Source of the DNA: Antarcticibacterium arcticum
GTDB taxonomy: Bacteria > Bacteroidota > Bacteroidia > Flavobacteriales > Flavobacteriaceae
Direction of reading: 5' to 3'
Assembly: GCF_007993795.1 (NCBI RefSeq)
Contig: NZ_CP042476.1
Location: 2,976,001 to 3,040,000, forward strand
Length of the DNA stretch: 64,000 nt
Positions within the stretch are counted from its first letter, which is position 1, and each line of letters opens with the position of its first letter. Both the position numbers and the translations under genes were made by a program. The notes beneath the pieces were generated by a model, which was not told the origin of the DNA, made no database searches, and worked only from the letters and a program-made list of their open reading frames with translations. Positions 8,399 through 16,103 of this stretch are shown piece by piece.

Positions 8399-8437
8399 AA
8401 TCCTCACAGGTTTTAAATCCTGTGAGGATTTTTTTTC
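8399..8437 (+). terminator. Terminator after serS (palindromic CCTCACAGG element)
   Basis: 12-bp perfect stem (8399-8410 with 8419-8430, AATCCTCACAGG/CCTGTGAGGATT), 8-nt loop, then a run of T. The same core palindrome recurs after mfd at 35446-35480. Confidence 0.85.
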
Positions 8438-8507
8438 CTGCAAGCTTACACCGGTGTGGATCTAATAGATTAACAGCATGAAAAATTTATCACACAACGC
8501 ATTTTGT

Positions 8508-8515
8508 TATCTTTA
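8508..8515 (+). promoter_or_regulatory. Predicted -7 box for the TPR gene
   Basis: TATCTTTA (one mismatch to TAnnTTTG) ends only 4 nt before ATG 8520. If real, the transcript would be leaderless. Confidence 0.3.
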
Positions 8516-8519
8516 CAAA

Positions 8520-10304
8520 ATGCGTTTTTTAATTCTCATAATTGCTTGTTTATTAATCAGTTTCGGTTTGTTTGCGCAAACAGATCAACTGGCCCGCAAT
8601 TACCTGGACCAGGGTGAATATGAAAAGGCCTTAAAGACCTATCAGGATCTGGTGAAAGAAAATCCGGGGAATTCTACGTATTTCTACGGAATGATATCTG
8701 CCTACCAGCAACTTGAAGATTTTACTACCGCTGAAGCTTTGTTGCTTGAGCGAAAAGAAAGGTCTCCCAATAATCCTATGCTGCTCATTGAGTTGGGTTA
8801 TAATGCATCCTTACAACGCCAGGAAGAAAAGGCGGGCCAATTTTATGAGGCAGCCCTCGCAGAACTTCAGGAAAGACCTAATTATACCTATTCTGTTGCG
8901 CGAAATTTTGAAAAATACAGTTTACTGGACCTTGCGGCCCGTGCTTACCAACAGGGGATGAAGTTAAACCCTGAGTCAAAATTTGACCTGCCTCTGGCAC
9001 GTATTTTTGGAGAACAGGGGAAACTGGAGGAAATGTTTACCTCCTACCTGGATCTTATAGAAAAAGAACCTGTTATAAGCTATAATCTCATAAGGGAATT
9101 TGACAGGTATATACTTGAGGATACAGAGAATACTGCGAATGTGGTATTAAGAAAATTATTATTACAGCGCCTTCAGAAAAATCCGGGGATCATTTATAAT
9201 GAATTGCTCGCCTGGCTTTTTGTTCAGCAAAAGGAATACGCTAAGGCATTTGCTCAGGAAAAAGCTATTTATCTCAGGAATGATAAGGACCTTCAAAGGA
9301 TAATTCAGCTCACGGTAAATGCAAAATCAAACGGGGACCTGGAAGCGGCGAAGGAGATCGTTAGTTTTATAATTGAGGAAACCACTTCCTCCAACATCCT
9401 GCTGCAGGCATATCAATTGTTGCTGGATATGAAAATAGCTACATCAGGAGAGAAAGAGTATCCTGGAATAAAAAAAGAATATGAGGGCTTGTTAGCCCGT
9501 TTTGGGAACGGGCCAGAAACAATACGAATACAGCTGGATTACGCTGGTTTCAGGGCATTTAAAATAGGGGAGACCGCAGAAGGCATTAGCATGTTGCAGG
9601 AACTCGCAACCAAAAACCTTTCGGGATTTGACCTTGCGGCCACAAAAATGCAGCTGGCAGATATTCTCGTGCTCGAGGAAAAATTCAACCAGGCCCTTAT
9701 CTTTTATTCCCAGATCCAAAACCTGGTGAAGAATGATGAACTCTCACAGGAAGCTAGATTTAAGGTTGCGAGGACCAGCTATTTTAAGGGGGATTTTGAA
9801 TGGGCACAGAATCAACTAGATGTTTTAAAAGCATCCTCCTCCCAGCTTATTGCCAATGACGCTATGGAGTTGAGTATGCTCATAAAGGATAATTCCCGGG
9901 AGGATTCTACCCAAACCGCCTTGAAGAAATATGCCCGGGCAGATCTGCTTGCTTTTCAAAACAGATCTACTGAAGCAATTGCCCTGCTGGAAGATATCCT
10001 GCAAAATCATAAGGGCGAAAAAATGGAAGATGAAGCGCTGCTGAAGCAGGCCCTGCTATTTGAGGCCGAAGAGAACTGGACTAAAGCCGAAGCCAACTAT
10101 TTAAAGATTCTGCAGCATTTTTACAAGGATATCCTTGCAGATAATGCCACCTTTTTCCTGGCTGAGCTTTATAATAAGAAGTTGAAGAACCCCGATAAAG
10201 CCAGGGAATTTTATGAGCAGATCATCTTTAATTTCCCCGATAGTATTTATTTTGTAGAGGCAAGGAGAAACTACCGGCAGCTTAGAGGAGATGCCATTGA
10301 GTAA
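8520..10304 (+). CDS. Exported tetratricopeptide-repeat protein
   Basis: 594 residues starting with a clear signal peptide (MRFLILIIACLLISFG, cleavage likely near FAQT). The upstream in-frame ATG at 8478 would bury that signal, so ATG 8520 is preferred. The mature protein is all helical with TPR-like repeats, clearest at about 22-120 (LDQGEYEKALKTYQDL) and at 475-585 (ADLLAFQNRSTEAIALLEDI; NPDKAREFYEQIIFNFP). TPR proteins of this layout act as periplasmic scaffolds in Bacteroidetes envelope complexes; the partner here is unknown. The stop lies just before the DUF4286 gene, so they probably share a transcript. Confidence 0.85.
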   Translation: MRFLILIIACLLISFGLFAQTDQLARNYLDQGEYEKALKTYQDLVKENPGNSTYFYGMISAYQQLEDFTTAEALLLERKERSPNNPMLLIELGYNASLQRQEEKAGQFYEAALAELQERPNYTYSVARNFEKYSLLDLAARAYQQGMKLNPESKFDLPLARIFGEQGKLEEMFTSYLDLIEKEPVISYNLIREFDRYILEDTENTANVVLRKLLLQRLQKNPGIIYNELLAWLFVQQKEYAKAFAQEKAIYLRNDKDLQRIIQLTVNAKSNGDLEAAKEIVSFIIEETTSSNILLQAYQLLLDMKIATSGEKEYPGIKKEYEGLLARFGNGPETIRIQLDYAGFRAFKIGETAEGISMLQELATKNLSGFDLAATKMQLADILVLEEKFNQALIFYSQIQNLVKNDELSQEARFKVARTSYFKGDFEWAQNQLDVLKASSSQLIANDAMELSMLIKDNSREDSTQTALKKYARADLLAFQNRSTEAIALLEDILQNHKGEKMEDEALLKQALLFEAEENWTKAEANYLKILQHFYKDILADNATFFLAELYNKKLKNPDKAREFYEQIIFNFPDSIYFVEARRNYRQLRGDAIE

Positions 10305-10317
10305 ACAAGAGCAAAAA

Positions 10318-10632
10318 ATGTATATATACAACGTCACTATAAACATCCAGGAAGATGTTCACGATGAGTGGGTAAACTGGATGAAAAGAGAGCATATTCC
10401 AGATATGCTGAAAACAGATAAATTCACAAAGGCCTTGATGACCCGTGTGCTGGTTGAAGAGCAAATGGGAGGAATGACCTATTCTATACAGTATACGTTG
10501 GAAAGTAAAGAAATGCTGGACCGGTATTACAAGGAAAACGCAGCCGAATTGAGGGCAAAATCTACGCCTTTCGCAGGAAAATTTGTGGCTTTTCGTACTG
10601 AACTTGAGGTGGTAAGTGAACAAATAAAGTAA
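10318..10632 (+). CDS. DUF4286 family protein
   Basis: A 104-residue soluble protein starting MYIYNVTINIQ. The pattern of an N-terminal strand, VHDEWVNWMKREHIPDML and a C-terminal strand with FRTELEV matches DUF4286, a small ferredoxin-like/dimeric alpha-beta barrel family common in Bacteroidetes. Function is unknown. An in-frame ATG at 10291 lies inside the upstream gene and would add a poorly conserved leader, so 10318 is chosen. It is 13 nt downstream of the TPR gene. Confidence 0.75.
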   Translation: MYIYNVTINIQEDVHDEWVNWMKREHIPDMLKTDKFTKALMTRVLVEEQMGGMTYSIQYTLESKEMLDRYYKENAAELRAKSTPFAGKFVAFRTELEVVSEQIK

Positions 10633-10766
10633 GTGGGTGCAACCCTCTAACAGGTCAAGTAATTATTTTCAGGGATAAGATATTATTTATCTAGCTTATT
10701 ATCAGGACAAAAGGAATTTGAATTAAATTTAATAGGATTTCTAACGCTTATTAATAATTCAAACCT

Positions 10767-11192
10767 ATGAAAGCAACGCAAAAATATTTGAGGCTTTTTG
10801 CCAGATTACTCATCTTTATCATGTTATTCCAAAGTTGCAATATCTACCGCTCAAAGCCGGTTAGTGTAGATACCGCGGTGGAATTTAACCGAAAAGTAAA
10901 AATTAAAACCAATAACAATAAGGTTTACAAATTCAATTCTCTCGAAAGGGAGGGCACAGATTTGTTTGGAATTGCGAAGGCCAATTCAAAAGAAGCCAAA
11001 CTTATGGCTGAGAATATTGTAGAAAAAAATTATAGGGGTAAGTTTGTAAAAATTGGAATTGCAGAGAATTCTGTTCAAGAGGTCAAACTCAAAAATTACA
11101 CAATGTCTGTCATTACTCCTATTGTAGTAGGGCTTGCAGTTTTTGTAGGATTATTGGCCTTTATTGCTTCTCAGCTGGTAATTTTCCCCTGA
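10767..11192 (+). CDS. Putative small lipoprotein with C-terminal membrane segment
   Basis: 141 residues. A signal sequence with lipobox (LFQSC, Cys at about 25) indicates lipid anchoring after signal peptidase II cleavage. The middle part is basic (RKVKIKTNNNKVYKF) and the last 25 residues form one strong hydrophobic segment (ITPIVVGLAVFVGLLAFIASQ). A lipoprotein with a C-terminal transmembrane helix is unusual. I do not recognise the family. A 134-nt AT-rich space separates it from the previous gene. Confidence 0.6.
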   Translation: MKATQKYLRLFARLLIFIMLFQSCNIYRSKPVSVDTAVEFNRKVKIKTNNNKVYKFNSLEREGTDLFGIAKANSKEAKLMAENIVEKNYRGKFVKIGIAENSVQEVKLKNYTMSVITPIVVGLAVFVGLLAFIASQLVIFP

Positions 11193-11372
11193 GAAGACCC
11201 TATTTTTTTACCGGCTATTGTTCAAAAATTTCGGGAAGAGCTTCCCTTAATATTTTTGCTTTCGCCTTAGCATACATATGTAAATACTATTTTTGTGCAT
11301 TAAAGAACATATTGCACCCCAACAGCAAATTCTGAAGCGAATGAAGTGGAGGAGAATAGAGAAAAAATTAAA

Positions 11373-12209
11373 ATGAAAAAGACCAGCAGTAAGAGTAGCC
11401 AGTTTAAGCCCCAACAGACGGCAGAGGGAGAGGTTAGAGCTAAAAAACATTTGGGTCAGCACTTTTTAACCGATGAGAAAACAGCTGAAAAGATAGCAGA
11501 CTCTCTGAAGTTAGCAGGTTACAGGAATGTACTGGAAATTGGGCCTGGAATGGGGATTCTAACAAAATATCTTTTAAAAAAGGACATCAACCTGCACGTG
11601 ATAGAGATAGACCGCGACAGCGTTGCCTATCTCGGGGAGAATTTTCCGGCATTGGAGGGCAAAGTCCACGAGCAGGATTTTTTAAAATATGATGTTCAAG
11701 CTGTTTTCAACGGTGAACCTTTTGCAATAATTGGCAATTTTCCCTATAATATCTCCACCCAGATCGTTTTCAAAACCCTGGAGAACCGGGACAGCATTCC
11801 TGAATTTTCGGGCATGTTCCAGAAGGAGGTCGCCCAGCGCATTGCCTCCCCACACGGGAATAAAACCTATGGGATCCTTTCTGTTCTCGCCCAGGCATTT
11901 TATGATATAGAATACCTTTTTACCGTTCCGCCTTCAGTATTTAATCCGCCTCCAAAGGTTGACAGTGGGGTCATACGTTTAACAAGGAAGGAAGACTTTT
12001 CCCTCCCCTGTAATGAGCGCCTGTTTTTCAGGGTTGTAAAAACAGCTTTTCAGCAGCGCAGAAAAACCTTAAGGAATAGTTTAAAAATTTTCCAGTTGCC
12101 GGATAATCTGCGCGAAGATGCTATCTTTGGGCAGCGACCTGAACAACTTAGCACCGAACAATTTATTGAGCTTACTTTAAAAATTCAACCTTATGCAATT
12201 TCAACTTAG
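11373..12209 (+). CDS. rsmA: 16S rRNA (adenine1518/1519-N6)-dimethyltransferase
   Basis: Dimethylates two adenines in helix 45 of 16S rRNA using SAM (KsgA). The 278-residue protein has KKHLGQHFL (about 25-33), the SAM motif LEIGPGMGILT (53-63) and the catalytic loop GNFPYNIS (about 116-123), plus a C-terminal helical domain with QQRRKTLRNS. Start: ATG 11373; a GTG at 11346 is possible and would add nine residues. Its 3' end overlaps mgtE by 17 nt, so the two genes are translationally coupled. Confidence 0.95.
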   Translation: MKKTSSKSSQFKPQQTAEGEVRAKKHLGQHFLTDEKTAEKIADSLKLAGYRNVLEIGPGMGILTKYLLKKDINLHVIEIDRDSVAYLGENFPALEGKVHEQDFLKYDVQAVFNGEPFAIIGNFPYNISTQIVFKTLENRDSIPEFSGMFQKEVAQRIASPHGNKTYGILSVLAQAFYDIEYLFTVPPSVFNPPPKVDSGVIRLTRKEDFSLPCNERLFFRVVKTAFQQRRKTLRNSLKIFQLPDNLREDAIFGQRPEQLSTEQFIELTLKIQPYAIST

Positions 12210-13545
12210 TGATGAATTAATCCAGAATTTAGAGATCCTCATCGAAGAAAAGAACGATGCGGAACTCTTGTTGCTCCTGGAGGAAGTTCACCCTGCAGAT
12301 ATTGCTGAGATCATCACAGAGCTGGATCTGGATGAGGCTACCTATATCATAAAGCTTTTAAACAGCGAAAAAACTGCGGAAGCTCTTATGGAGCTGGAAG
12401 AAGGGGTAAGGGAAAGAATTCTTGACAATCTGTCTTCTAAAGAGATCGCAGAGGAGCTGGAGGAAATGGATACAGATGATGCCGCTGATATCATCGCTGA
12501 ACTTTCTGAAGAACGGCAGCAAAGTGTAATCGCAGAGATCCAGGATGAAGAACACGCCGATAATATTGTAGAACTTCTTCGTTTTGACGAAGATTCCGCA
12601 GGGGGTCTTATGGCAAAGGAATTGGTAAAGGTTAATGAGAACTGGAGCGTTACCGGCTGTATGGCTGAAATGCGTGCCCAGGCCGAAAATGTTACCCGGG
12701 TGCATTCCATTTATGTGGTAGATGATAAAAATAAGTTGAAAGGACGACTTTCATTGAAAGATTTGATCACAGCACCAAGCAAAGCCAATATAAGCGATGT
12801 TTATATTCCAAAAGTAGATTACGTAAATGTTCATACTCCCGGAGATGAAGTAGCCAGAATTATGCAGAAATATGACCTTGAAGCCATCCCGGTGGTAGAT
12901 GAGATGGGCAGGCTGGTAGGAAGGATTACGGTAGATGATATTATTGATTTTATAAAAGACGAAGCCGACAGAGATTACCAGATGGCTGCAGGTATCTCTG
13001 AAGATGTGGAGGCAGATGACAGTATCTTAAAACATACACGCGCCCGTCTTCCCTGGCTAATACTAGCCTTACTGGGAGGTTTTATAAGTGTTACTGTTCT
13101 TGGCACTTTTGAAGGGGCCATGGAGCAATATGGAGCCCTGTTCTTTTTTGTGCCGCTAATAGCCGCGATGGCCGGAAATGTAGGTGTTCAATCATCTGCC
13201 ATTGTATTGCAGGGACTTGCCAACAACACATTAAGAGGATCACTTATGAACCGGTTGGTAAAAGAAGTAGGCCTAAGCTTGCTCAATGGGGTAGTGCTTG
13301 CGGTTATGCTTACCCTTGGAGGCACATATTTGCTTGGATTTGATCTTATTTACGGGGTGACTGTGGGCATATCTTTAATTTCGGTAATCGTGATTGCGTC
13401 TTTGATTGGAACTTTTGTACCTATTATTCTTGATAAACAGGGAATAGATCCTGCAATGGCCACGGGGCCTTTTATAACCACCAGTAATGATATTTTTGGG
13501 ATCCTTATTTATTTTTCTATCGCGAAAGCCATTCTCGGATTTTAA
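12193..13545 (+). CDS. mgtE: Magnesium transporter MgtE
   Basis: Mg2+ channel of the inner membrane. Domain order is normal: an acidic N domain of helical repeats (about 15-130, HPADIAEIITELD), two CBS domains (about 135-260, VIPVVDEMGRLVG-type segments) and a membrane domain with five helices (285-450) containing the pore segment around AAMAGNVGVQSSAIVLQG. In the family, the acidic and CBS domains close the channel when cytosolic Mg2+ is high. It overlaps rsmA by 17 nt. Length 450 is standard. Confidence 0.96.
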   Translation: MQFQLSDELIQNLEILIEEKNDAELLLLLEEVHPADIAEIITELDLDEATYIIKLLNSEKTAEALMELEEGVRERILDNLSSKEIAEELEEMDTDDAADIIAELSEERQQSVIAEIQDEEHADNIVELLRFDEDSAGGLMAKELVKVNENWSVTGCMAEMRAQAENVTRVHSIYVVDDKNKLKGRLSLKDLITAPSKANISDVYIPKVDYVNVHTPGDEVARIMQKYDLEAIPVVDEMGRLVGRITVDDIIDFIKDEADRDYQMAAGISEDVEADDSILKHTRARLPWLILALLGGFISVTVLGTFEGAMEQYGALFFFVPLIAAMAGNVGVQSSAIVLQGLANNTLRGSLMNRLVKEVGLSLLNGVVLAVMLTLGGTYLLGFDLIYGVTVGISLISVIVIASLIGTFVPIILDKQGIDPAMATGPFITTSNDIFGILIYFSIAKAILGF

Positions 13546-13565
13546 ATCTTAAGCAGTTGTTGCCC

Positions 13566-13931
13566 ATGAAACCAATCAATCTTCCCGAAAAACTGAGAAA
13601 ATTCAGTGAGTATTGGCATCCGCATCAAATAGCTGTGGTAAATGATATGCAGGTATTGCTGGCCAAAGTAAAGGGTGAATTTGTATGGCACCAACACGAT
13701 GAGGAGGATGAACTGTTCCAGGTAGTAAAAGGAACCCTTTTTATTCAGTTTGAAGACAGGACAGAGGAGGTTAAGGAAGGAGAGCTTATTGTGGTTCCCA
13801 AAGGTGTAAAGCATTGTCCTATGACCCGGAATAATGAAGAAGTACATATAATGCTCTTTGAGAAGCTAAGTATTCAGCATACAGGAAATACCGAAAGTGC
13901 TCTCAGGGTAGAAGAATATCCCAAAATCTAA
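13566..13931 (+). CDS. Cupin domain protein
   Basis: 121 residues forming one cupin barrel: the metal motif begins at WHQHDEEDELFQV, and motif 2 is near PKGVKHCPM. Cupins of this type (mannose-6-phosphate isomerase-like) bind a metal through His/Glu residues; the substrate is unknown. ATG 13566 is chosen over the TTG at 13557. It lies 20 nt after mgtE and 4 nt before the dehydrogenase gene, so an operon is likely. Confidence 0.8.
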   Translation: MKPINLPEKLRKFSEYWHPHQIAVVNDMQVLLAKVKGEFVWHQHDEEDELFQVVKGTLFIQFEDRTEEVKEGELIVVPKGVKHCPMTRNNEEVHIMLFEKLSIQHTGNTESALRVEEYPKI

Positions 13932-13935
13932 CCGA

Positions 13936-14883
13936 ATGATCATTCTCCATATAGACAGTAACCATCCCTCACTTTTAAAACAACTGCAGGCCGCGGGGCA
14001 CCATAATATTGAAGGTTATACCCTTTCAAAAATGGAGATCCTTGAAACAGGCCATTTGTACGAGGGAATTGTTATAAGGAGCAGGTTTGATATAGACAGG
14101 GCATTTATGGAAGCCCTTCCAAATTTGAAGTTTATTGCGCGCGTAGGAGCAGGCCTGGAAAGCATAGATGTTGATTTTGCTGAAAGCAGGGGGATCTCCC
14201 TGTTCTCGGCCCCGGAAGGCAACCGAAATGCAGTGGCAGAACACGCCTTAGGAATGATCTTATCGCTTTTCAATAAACTAAATAAGGCCGACCGCGAAGT
14301 GCACAAGGGGTTTTGGCATAGGGAGGCCAACCGCGGTATCGAGCTCGATGGAAAAACCGTGGGAATAATTGGTTATGGAAATATGGGAAAAGCCTTTGCA
14401 AAGAAACTTCGCGGATTCGAAGTTGGGGTGCTGTGTTATGATATAAAAGCCGGCGTGGGAGATGAAAATGCCCGGCAGGTAGGATTAGAAGAACTTCAGG
14501 AAAAGGCAGATGTTATAAGCCTTCACACCCCTTGGACCCCAGAAACCAACCGAATGATAAATTCAGAATATATCAATGGGTTCAAAAAACCCTTTTGGTT
14601 TATTAATACTGCCCGTGGTAAAAGTGTAGTAACTCAGGATCTGGTTACAGCTTTGATACAAGGGAGGATCCTGGGCGCCGGCCTGGACGTGCTGGAATAT
14701 GAAAAAAGTTCTTTTGAAAGCCTCTTTGCTGAAAAAGAAATGCCCGAGGCCTTACAGGAATTAATGTTCCTTGAAAACGTGCTTTTCACCCCCCATGTAG
14801 CGGGTTGGACCCTTGAATCTCACGAGAAATTAGCCGCGACTATTGCCGGAAAGATCCTTGCGAAGTTTGGAAAAGGAGAGTAA
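13936..14883 (+). CDS. D-2-hydroxyacid dehydrogenase (phosphoglycerate dehydrogenase-like)
   Basis: 315-residue NAD-dependent D-isomer-specific 2-hydroxyacid dehydrogenase. Visible: the dinucleotide fold GIIGYGNMGKAFAKKL (about 142-157), NTARGK with the catalytic arginine (about 230-235), and TPHVAGWT with the catalytic histidine near 290. It lacks the C-terminal ACT domain of classical SerA, and the substrate cannot be fixed from sequence; D-3-phosphoglycerate or another D-2-hydroxyacid is possible. Immediately downstream lies the large hairpin-repeat array. Confidence 0.85.
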   Translation: MIILHIDSNHPSLLKQLQAAGHHNIEGYTLSKMEILETGHLYEGIVIRSRFDIDRAFMEALPNLKFIARVGAGLESIDVDFAESRGISLFSAPEGNRNAVAEHALGMILSLFNKLNKADREVHKGFWHREANRGIELDGKTVGIIGYGNMGKAFAKKLRGFEVGVLCYDIKAGVGDENARQVGLEELQEKADVISLHTPWTPETNRMINSEYINGFKKPFWFINTARGKSVVTQDLVTALIQGRILGAGLDVLEYEKSSFESLFAEKEMPEALQELMFLENVLFTPHVAGWTLESHEKLAATIAGKILAKFGKGE

Positions 14884-14950
14884 GAATTATTGAGAAATGA
14901 GAAGTGAGTAAGGCTGAGTGTAACTTCGTTTAGATTGGAAAGCTTCAGTA
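14884..14950. other. Short-word tract at the left edge of repeat array B
   Basis: GAGAAATGAGAAGTGAG words follow the dehydrogenase stop and then a copy of the array's own linker (CTTCGTTTAGATTGGAAAGC). Confidence 0.5.
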
Positions 14951-15079
14951 GTCAGGCTGAGCCTGTCGAAGCTTTTTTATGTAAAAAAAGATATCAGGTT
15001 TTCTTTGATAAGTCTTCTTCAGTAGGTTCACATAGTTATTTTCCTTCAATCATACACACTTCGACAAGCTCAGTGTGAC
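14951..15079. repeat. Composite GTCA-hairpin element B1
   Basis: Left hairpin: GTCA, stem GGCT/AGCT (one G-T pair), loop GAGCCTGTCGA. Right hairpin at 15055-15077 with stem CACT/AGTG, loop TCGACAAGCTC on the plus strand, ending TGAC at 15076-15079. Length 129 bp. The linker is nearly identical to that of B3. Confidence 0.85.
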
Positions 15080-15119
15080 AAGCCCAGTGTGATTTCATTT
15101 AAATTGGTAATCTTCAGTA

Positions 15120-15247
15120 GTCAGGCTGAGCTTGTCGAAGCCTTCGGTTAAGAAAAGGAACGTAATCCTATATAAAAAAATCATCAGAAGAAGGCTCAAT
15201 TTGATGTTTTTTGTCGATCAAGCACACTTCGACAAATTCGGAGTGAC
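15120..15247. repeat. Composite GTCA-hairpin element B2
   Basis: Left hairpin: GTCA, stem GGCT/AGCC, loop GAGCTTGTCGA. The right hairpin at about 15223-15247 is decayed: the loop reads TCGACAAATTC and the stem no longer pairs cleanly. Terminal TGAC is retained. Length 128 bp. Confidence 0.75.
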
Positions 15248-15273
15248 TTCGTTTGGATTGGTAAGCTTCAGTA

Positions 15274-15406
15274 GTCAGGCTGAGCCTGTCGAAGCTTTTT
15301 AATGTAAAAAAACGATATCAGGTTTTCTTTGATAAGTCTTCTTCAGTAGGTTCACATAGGTATTTATTTCTGTCAATCATACACACTTCGACAAGCTCAG
15401 TGTGAC
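15274..15406. repeat. Composite GTCA-hairpin element B3
   Basis: Same layout as B1 at an offset of 323 bp. Left stem GGCT/AGCT, right stem CACT/AGTG, ends GTCA and TGAC. The 133-bp element and its flanks match B1 over about 145 bp with few differences, indicating recent duplication. Confidence 0.85.
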
Positions 15407-15450
15407 AAGCTTAGTGTGAAAAGCGGAGTATGAGGAGCCAAACTCCTTCA

Positions 15451-15874
15451 GTCAGGCTGAGCCTGTCGAAGCCGTATTCTCCAGATTTAATCTGTAGAGG
15501 ATTCCCTATTGTTACCAAACTCGGTATAGTTTTTTGAATATTTTACTACTCTGGCCCAATTCTCCTCAATAAGAGCTATTTTCTTTCTCCTGCTCCAACC
15601 TTTTAATTGTTTCTCGGTTTTAAATGCAGACTCTGGATCCGAAAATTGTTCAAACCACTTTAAACTAACCGGCCTTCGTTGAAAAGTATAAGCGGAGGGA
15701 TAAATTCCTGCATTATGCTCAATCAATCTTTTATAAAGATTTGATGTTACGCCCACATAAAAGGAATCGTCACTACATTGTACCATGTACACAAAAAAGA
15801 TTTTCATACTTCTCGGAAGATTTATTTAATCAATGATTCTTTAATCAACCCCACTTCGACAAGCTCAGTGTGAC
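15451..15874. mobile_element. Composite GTCA-hairpin element B4 enclosing a GIY-YIG gene
   Basis: Left hairpin: GTCA (15451-15454), stem GGCT/AGCC (15455-15458 and 15470-15473). Right hairpin: stem CACT/AGTG (15852-15855 and 15867-15870) and TGAC (15871-15874). Between them sits a complete GIY-YIG gene with only 13 and 44 nt to spare. The 424-bp unit therefore resembles an autonomous element beside its small relatives B1-B3 and B5. Mobility is inference: no target-site duplication is established. Confidence 0.45.
15487..15807 (-). CDS. Stand-alone GIY-YIG nuclease
   Basis: 106 residues: a single GIY-YIG domain and a short tail. The two motif tyrosines are at VYM (Y7) and YVG (17-19), the catalytic arginine is R27 in YKRLIEHN, and the metal-binding glutamate is E65 in KTEKQLKGWS; a basic stretch RRKKIALI follows. 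All catalytic positions appear intact. Relatives (COG2827 type) are of mostly unknown function; related domains cut DNA in repair, restriction and homing. The gene lies inside an array of hairpin repeats, enclosed by a GTCA/TGAC hairpin pair. It shares YTFxRRPV and KxWS features with the second GIY-YIG protein at 41050-41364. A role in moving or processing the repeats is inference. Confidence 0.88.
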   Translation of the reverse strand: MKIFFVYMVQCSDDSFYVGVTSNLYKRLIEHNAGIYPSAYTFQRRPVSLKWFEQFSDPESAFKTEKQLKGWSRRKKIALIEENWARVVKYSKNYTEFGNNRESSTD

Positions 15875-15918
15875 AAGTTCAGTGTGATAAGCGCCGTATG
15901 AGGAGCCAAACTTCTTTA

Positions 15919-16051
15919 GTCAGGCTGAGCCTGTCGAAGCCCTTCTGTGTAAAAAATTTAAATCGATATTTTATTGATAAGTCTTTTTCCGCAGGCTTAC
16001 ATTTTCAAACCTTCCATTAAACATGACGCACTTCGACTAGCTCAGTGTGAC
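15919..16051. repeat. Composite GTCA-hairpin element B5
   Basis: Left: GTCA (15919-15922), stem GGCT/AGCC, loop GAGCCTGTCGA. Right: stem CACT/AGTG (16029-16032 and 16044-16047), loop TCGACTAGCTC, TGAC at 16048-16051. Length 133 bp. The linker is a diverged version of the B1/B3 linker. It is followed by a partial half-hairpin copy up to about 16078. Confidence 0.8.
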
Positions 16052-16103
16052 AAGCTCAGTGTGACAAGGCAGTATGACAAACAGTGGGGCAAGTATAACC
16101 CTC

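Noticed and set aside
11230..11265. GGGAAG/CTTCCC hairpin before rsmA as a terminator
   Set aside because: Only 6 bp with a 2-nt loop and a distant T run; too weak to call.
14951..16051. Possible CRISPR array
   Set aside because: Repeats alternate in orientation, differ in stem sequence, spacers are themselves repeated, and no cas gene is nearby.
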